Of a stretch of 64,000 nt of DNA, positions 61,368 to 64,000 are shown piece after piece. The stretch is taken from positions 1 through 64,000 of the forward strand of contig NZ_BJVK01000006.1 in NCBI RefSeq assembly GCF_007989105.1, read 5' to 3'. The stretch's first letter is position 1. Every line of letters begins with the position of its first letter. The DNA is from Lentilactobacillus kefiri. Its GTDB lineage: Bacteria; Bacillota; Bacilli; Lactobacillales; Lactobacillaceae. The notes under the pieces are model-generated. The model was not told where the DNA came from and searched no databases. It worked only from the letters and a program-made list of their open reading frames with translations. The position numbers were made by a program, and so were the translations under genes.

Positions 61368-64000
61368 ATGACTAAGAAATTATTATTAATCGATGGTAAT
61401 AGTGTCGCTTTTAAAGCATTTTATGCCTTGTACACTGCCATGGATAAATTTACAAATTCATCCGGCCTGCACACCAGCGCCATCTTTGGTTTTAATCGGA
61501 TGCTGGACAAGGTTTTAACTACTGAAAAGCCAACCGACGTGCTGGTGGCGTTTGATGCTGGTAAAGTTACATTCCGAACTAAAATGTATGCGGATTATAA
61601 GGGTGGTCGGGCAAAAACGCCGACTGAATTATCAGAACAATTCCCATTTATCAAAGAACTTCTGAACGACCGTGGCATTCAAACTTATGAGCTGCCCAAT
61701 TATGAAGCCGATGATATTATCGGTACGTTGGCGAAGCAAGCTGAAGATGCCGGTGATTATAAGGTTGTTATCGTGACTGGAGACCGCGATTTAACGCAAC
61801 TGACTTCCGACAAGACAACCGTTCAGGTTTCCAAAAAAGGTGTGACAGAATTGGAAACCTACACACCAAAACACGTGGAAGAAAAGCTCGGTGTTAAGCC
61901 GAGTCAAATTATTGAGATTAAAGGTCTGAAGGGTGATAACTCTGATAATTATCCAGGTGTCGAAAAAGTTGGTGATAAGACTGCCGTTAAGCTGGTTCAG
62001 CAATTTGGCACGATTGAAAACCTTTATAAGAATATTGATCAGGTCTCAGGCAAAAAATTAAAAGAACATTTGATTAACGATCAAAAGCAGGCCGAAAGAG
62101 CTCATACTTTGGCAACGATTAATCGTGAGGCACCCATTACAATTTCCTTGGATAAACTAAAATATCAAGGTGATAATATTGAAAAGCTCACTGATTTTTA
62201 TGAGCGAATGGGCTTTAAATCATTTCTGTCAAAATTGTCAGTTGATGATAATGATCACGCTGATGATCAAAAGGCCATTCAATATACCGTTTTAGATGCA
62301 AAAAACGTCTCCGAGCTTGATCAGTTTACGGACGAAGTTTCATTTCATCTTGAGATGTCCGAAGAAAATTATCATATCTCGCCGTTAGTGGGATTTGCCA
62401 TTGGCCAAGGGGACAAGTGGTACGCAACCAATAACCCGGACCTGTTGGAAAACGACCACGTTAAACGATTACTGACAAGTCAGAAAATCAAGAAGAACGT
62501 TTTTGATGCCAAACGGACCTATGTTGGCTTATACCGTCAGGGTATCAAGCTTCAAAATGTTGACTTCGATATGCTGCTGGTCTCATATTTGCTTAATACA
62601 ACTAATAATAGTAATGACGTTGGAACCGTTGCCCATCTGCACGGGTTCTATAATGTTAAAACCGATGAAGAAGTTTATGGCAAGGGTGCCAAGCGTAAGA
62701 TTGAGACTGAATCACCCGAATTTTTGTCCCACTTGGTTCATAAAGTCAATGCGATTGATCAGTTACACGATGAAATGTTTAAAGATCTTGACGAGCATAA
62801 TCAAACCAAGCTCTATCGCGACATTGAAATTAAGATTGCGTTTGTATTGGCCCAAATGGAAATCAACGGCATTAAAGTGGATTCTGCCACTCTTGAAAGT
62901 ATGGGCAGCAAGTTCAAAGAGCGTTTGGCAGAAATTCAACAGACAATTTATCAAGAAGCTGGCGAAGAATTTAATATTGGTTCACCCAAGCAGCTTGGTA
63001 AGATTTTGTTTGAAAAGTTACGTTTGCCAATTTTGAAAAAGACTAAAACCGGCTATTCAACTTCAGTCGATGTTTTGGAAAAGCTGGCGCCAGATGCACC
63101 GATCGTCCAAAATGTCTTGGATTACCGTCAAATTGCCAAGTTACTTTCCACATACGTTGATGGCCTCTTGAAGGTGATTCATAAAGATGATTCCAAGGTT
63201 CACACCAGATATTTGCAGACTTTAACCCAGACCGGCCGATTGTCTTCAGTAGATCCAAACTTACAGAACATCCCGGTTCGAACTGAAGAAGGCCGTTTGA
63301 TTCGTCAAGCATTTATTCCATCGCATCCCGGTTGGCAAATCTTTTCATCCGATTATTCGCAAATTGAACTGCGGGTTTTGGCTTCAATTACTGAGGACAA
63401 AAACATGCAGGATGCCTTTAAAAACGGTGAAGATATTCATGCCACTACTGCCAGGAGAATCTTTGGATTGCCTTCCAACGAGGAAGTAACTCCTGATTTG
63501 AGACGTCAGGCAAAGGCGGTTAATTTTGGAATTGTTTACGGTATTAGTGATTTTGGTTTGTCAAAGAATACCGGTATTACCCGTAAGCATGCGCATCAAT
63601 TTATTCAGCGTTACTTCGAAGAATATCCCGGCGTAAAGAAGTATATGAACGATATTGTGGAATTTGCACGGAATCACCGCTATGTTGAAACAATTGCCCA
63701 CAGACGGCGTTATTTGCCCGATATCAATGCCAAGAGCTTCAACCTGCGTTCGTTTGCTGAAAGAACCGCGATGAACACACCAATCCAAGGAAGCGCAGCG
63801 GATATTATCAAAATTGCCATGATTAATATGGCAGATGCTATTAAAGATATGAAGACCAGAATGTTACTCCAGGTCCACGATGAATTAATCTTCGAAGTTC
63901 CAGATGAAGAAATGGAAACTGTCAAAAAGTTAATTCCAAGTGTCATGGATTCGGCAATCAAGCTGCACGTTCCATTGAAGGTTGAAAGCCACTGGGGTAA
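61368..64000 (+). CDS. polA: DNA polymerase I (3' end just outside the window)
   Basis: The visible 877 codons are open to the right edge, and by comparison with the usual C-terminus only about half a dozen residues are missing. The 5' nuclease domain starts with LLLIDGNSVAFKAFYAL and holds TGDRDLTQL and IKGLKGDNSDNYPG. The 3'-5' exonuclease-like domain begins near residue 310 but reads FHLEMS where an active enzyme has D-x-E, so proofreading is probably lost. The polymerase domain shows DYSQIELRVLAS (motif A), RRQAKAVNFGIVYG (motif B) and LLQVHDELIFEV (motif C). It fills gaps in repair and removes RNA primers. ATG at 61368 follows AGAGGAGAAGTCA. Confidence 0.96.
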   Translation, partial: MTKKLLLIDGNSVAFKAFYALYTAMDKFTNSSGLHTSAIFGFNRMLDKVLTTEKPTDVLVAFDAGKVTFRTKMYADYKGGRAKTPTELSEQFPFIKELLNDRGIQTYELPNYEADDIIGTLAKQAEDAGDYKVVIVTGDRDLTQLTSDKTTVQVSKKGVTELETYTPKHVEEKLGVKPSQIIEIKGLKGDNSDNYPGVEKVGDKTAVKLVQQFGTIENLYKNIDQVSGKKLKEHLINDQKQAERAHTLATINREAPITISLDKLKYQGDNIEKLTDFYERMGFKSFLSKLSVDDNDHADDQKAIQYTVLDAKNVSELDQFTDEVSFHLEMSEENYHISPLVGFAIGQGDKWYATNNPDLLENDHVKRLLTSQKIKKNVFDAKRTYVGLYRQGIKLQNVDFDMLLVSYLLNTTNNSNDVGTVAHLHGFYNVKTDEEVYGKGAKRKIETESPEFLSHLVHKVNAIDQLHDEMFKDLDEHNQTKLYRDIEIKIAFVLAQMEINGIKVDSATLESMGSKFKERLAEIQQTIYQEAGEEFNIGSPKQLGKILFEKLRLPILKKTKTGYSTSVDVLEKLAPDAPIVQNVLDYRQIAKLLSTYVDGLLKVIHKDDSKVHTRYLQTLTQTGRLSSVDPNLQNIPVRTEEGRLIRQAFIPSHPGWQIFSSDYSQIELRVLASITEDKNMQDAFKNGEDIHATTARRIFGLPSNEEVTPDLRRQAKAVNFGIVYGISDFGLSKNTGITRKHAHQFIQRYFEEYPGVKKYMNDIVEFARNHRYVETIAHRRRYLPDINAKSFNLRSFAERTAMNTPIQGSAADIIKIAMINMADAIKDMKTRMLLQVHDELIFEVPDEEMETVKKLIPSVMDSAIKLHVPLKVESHWG

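Noticed and set aside
62503-63036. A 177-codon open frame inside polA in another frame on the same strand
   Set aside because: The polA frame is intact through the whole region with all family motifs; the other frame has no ribosome site or recognisable protein character.
1-64000. CRISPR arrays, insertion sequences, prophage genes or integration sites
   Set aside because: I saw no repeat-spacer pattern, transposase, integrase or phage structural gene, and no flanking direct repeats.

Overview
The window reads as a chromosomal segment of a low-to-mid GC Gram-positive bacterium, most likely a heterofermentative member of the Lactobacillaceae. Lentilactobacillus or a close relative is my guess, but the genus is not proven. 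The reasons are PepV, a Lys-type MurE followed by a D-aspartate ligase and an aspartate racemase, Firmicutes T-box leaders, strong AGGAGG-type ribosome sites, frequent TTG starts, and Bacillus-like blocks (yhaONM, hit/ecsAB/prsA, ytpP-ytpR-sftA-murC). I see no phage, insertion sequence, CRISPR array or plasmid gene. Accessory character is limited to secreted S53 proteases, a GH65/pgmB pair and a few broken genes.

Layout. 1-1.9 kb: the end of an MFS exporter, then mnmM and a PAP2 phosphatase reading back towards it. 1.9-4.7 kb: T-box(Leu)-leuS. 4.8-9.5 kb: a translationally coupled acyltransferase/hydrolase pair, a lipid-linked oligosaccharide flippase broken by a one-base frameshift, and nnrD. 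9.6-14.6 kb: pepV, a universal stress protein, a DUF1835 protein, a deoxynucleoside kinase and a HAD phosphatase. 14.7-18.6 kb: GH65 phosphorylase-like enzyme plus beta-phosphoglucomutase, and mscL. 18.7-27.9 kb: secreted S53 protease, CPBP protease, then a chain of cytoplasmic peptidases, an orphan oligopeptide-binding lipoprotein, a dipeptide epimerase, an NlpC/P60 endopeptidase and a beta-lactamase-fold hydrolase, which together look like a murein-peptide recycling set. 28-31.7 kb: a CstR-like persulfide-response operon with a visible operator, then an OhrR-like regulator divergent from a membrane protein across a near-perfect inverted repeat. 31.7-35.1 kb: tRNA-Leu(CAG), a second S53 protease, a broken small membrane gene, a second Usp.

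35.3-40.7 kb is a compact operon, asnH-murE-D-Asp ligase-aspartate racemase. It carries what is needed to add L-Lys to the stem peptide, make D-Asp, attach it as the cross-bridge and amidate it. 40.7-43.3 kb: a DUF1516 gene with an amber codon, tRNA-Gly(CCC), and T-box(Arg)-argS. 43.4-50.9 kb: a class A penicillin-binding protein, a YlbF protein and yhaO-yhaN-yhaM (DNA/RNA nucleases). 50.9-55.4 kb: prsA, a small coiled-coil protein and hit diverge from ecsA-ecsB-trmB. 55.8-60.4 kb: ytpP-ytpR-sftA-murC. 60.5-64 kb: a Bax-inhibitor-1 family protein and polA, which runs off the right edge a few codons before its end.

The dominant theme is the cell envelope: precursor synthesis (murE, murC, D-Asp bridge), polymerisation (PBP), modification (acyltransferase, flippase), extracytoplasmic protein folding and proteolysis (PrsA, Ecs, S53, CPBP) and recycling of wall peptides. 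I do not see one wholly novel system. The least explained features are the cytosolic SxxK hydrolase fused by overlap to the YkfC-like endopeptidase, the cytosolic C39-like peptidase coupled to a DmpA-type peptidase, the OhrR-like regulator paired with a DUF2238-like membrane protein, and three small lesions in otherwise intact genes.
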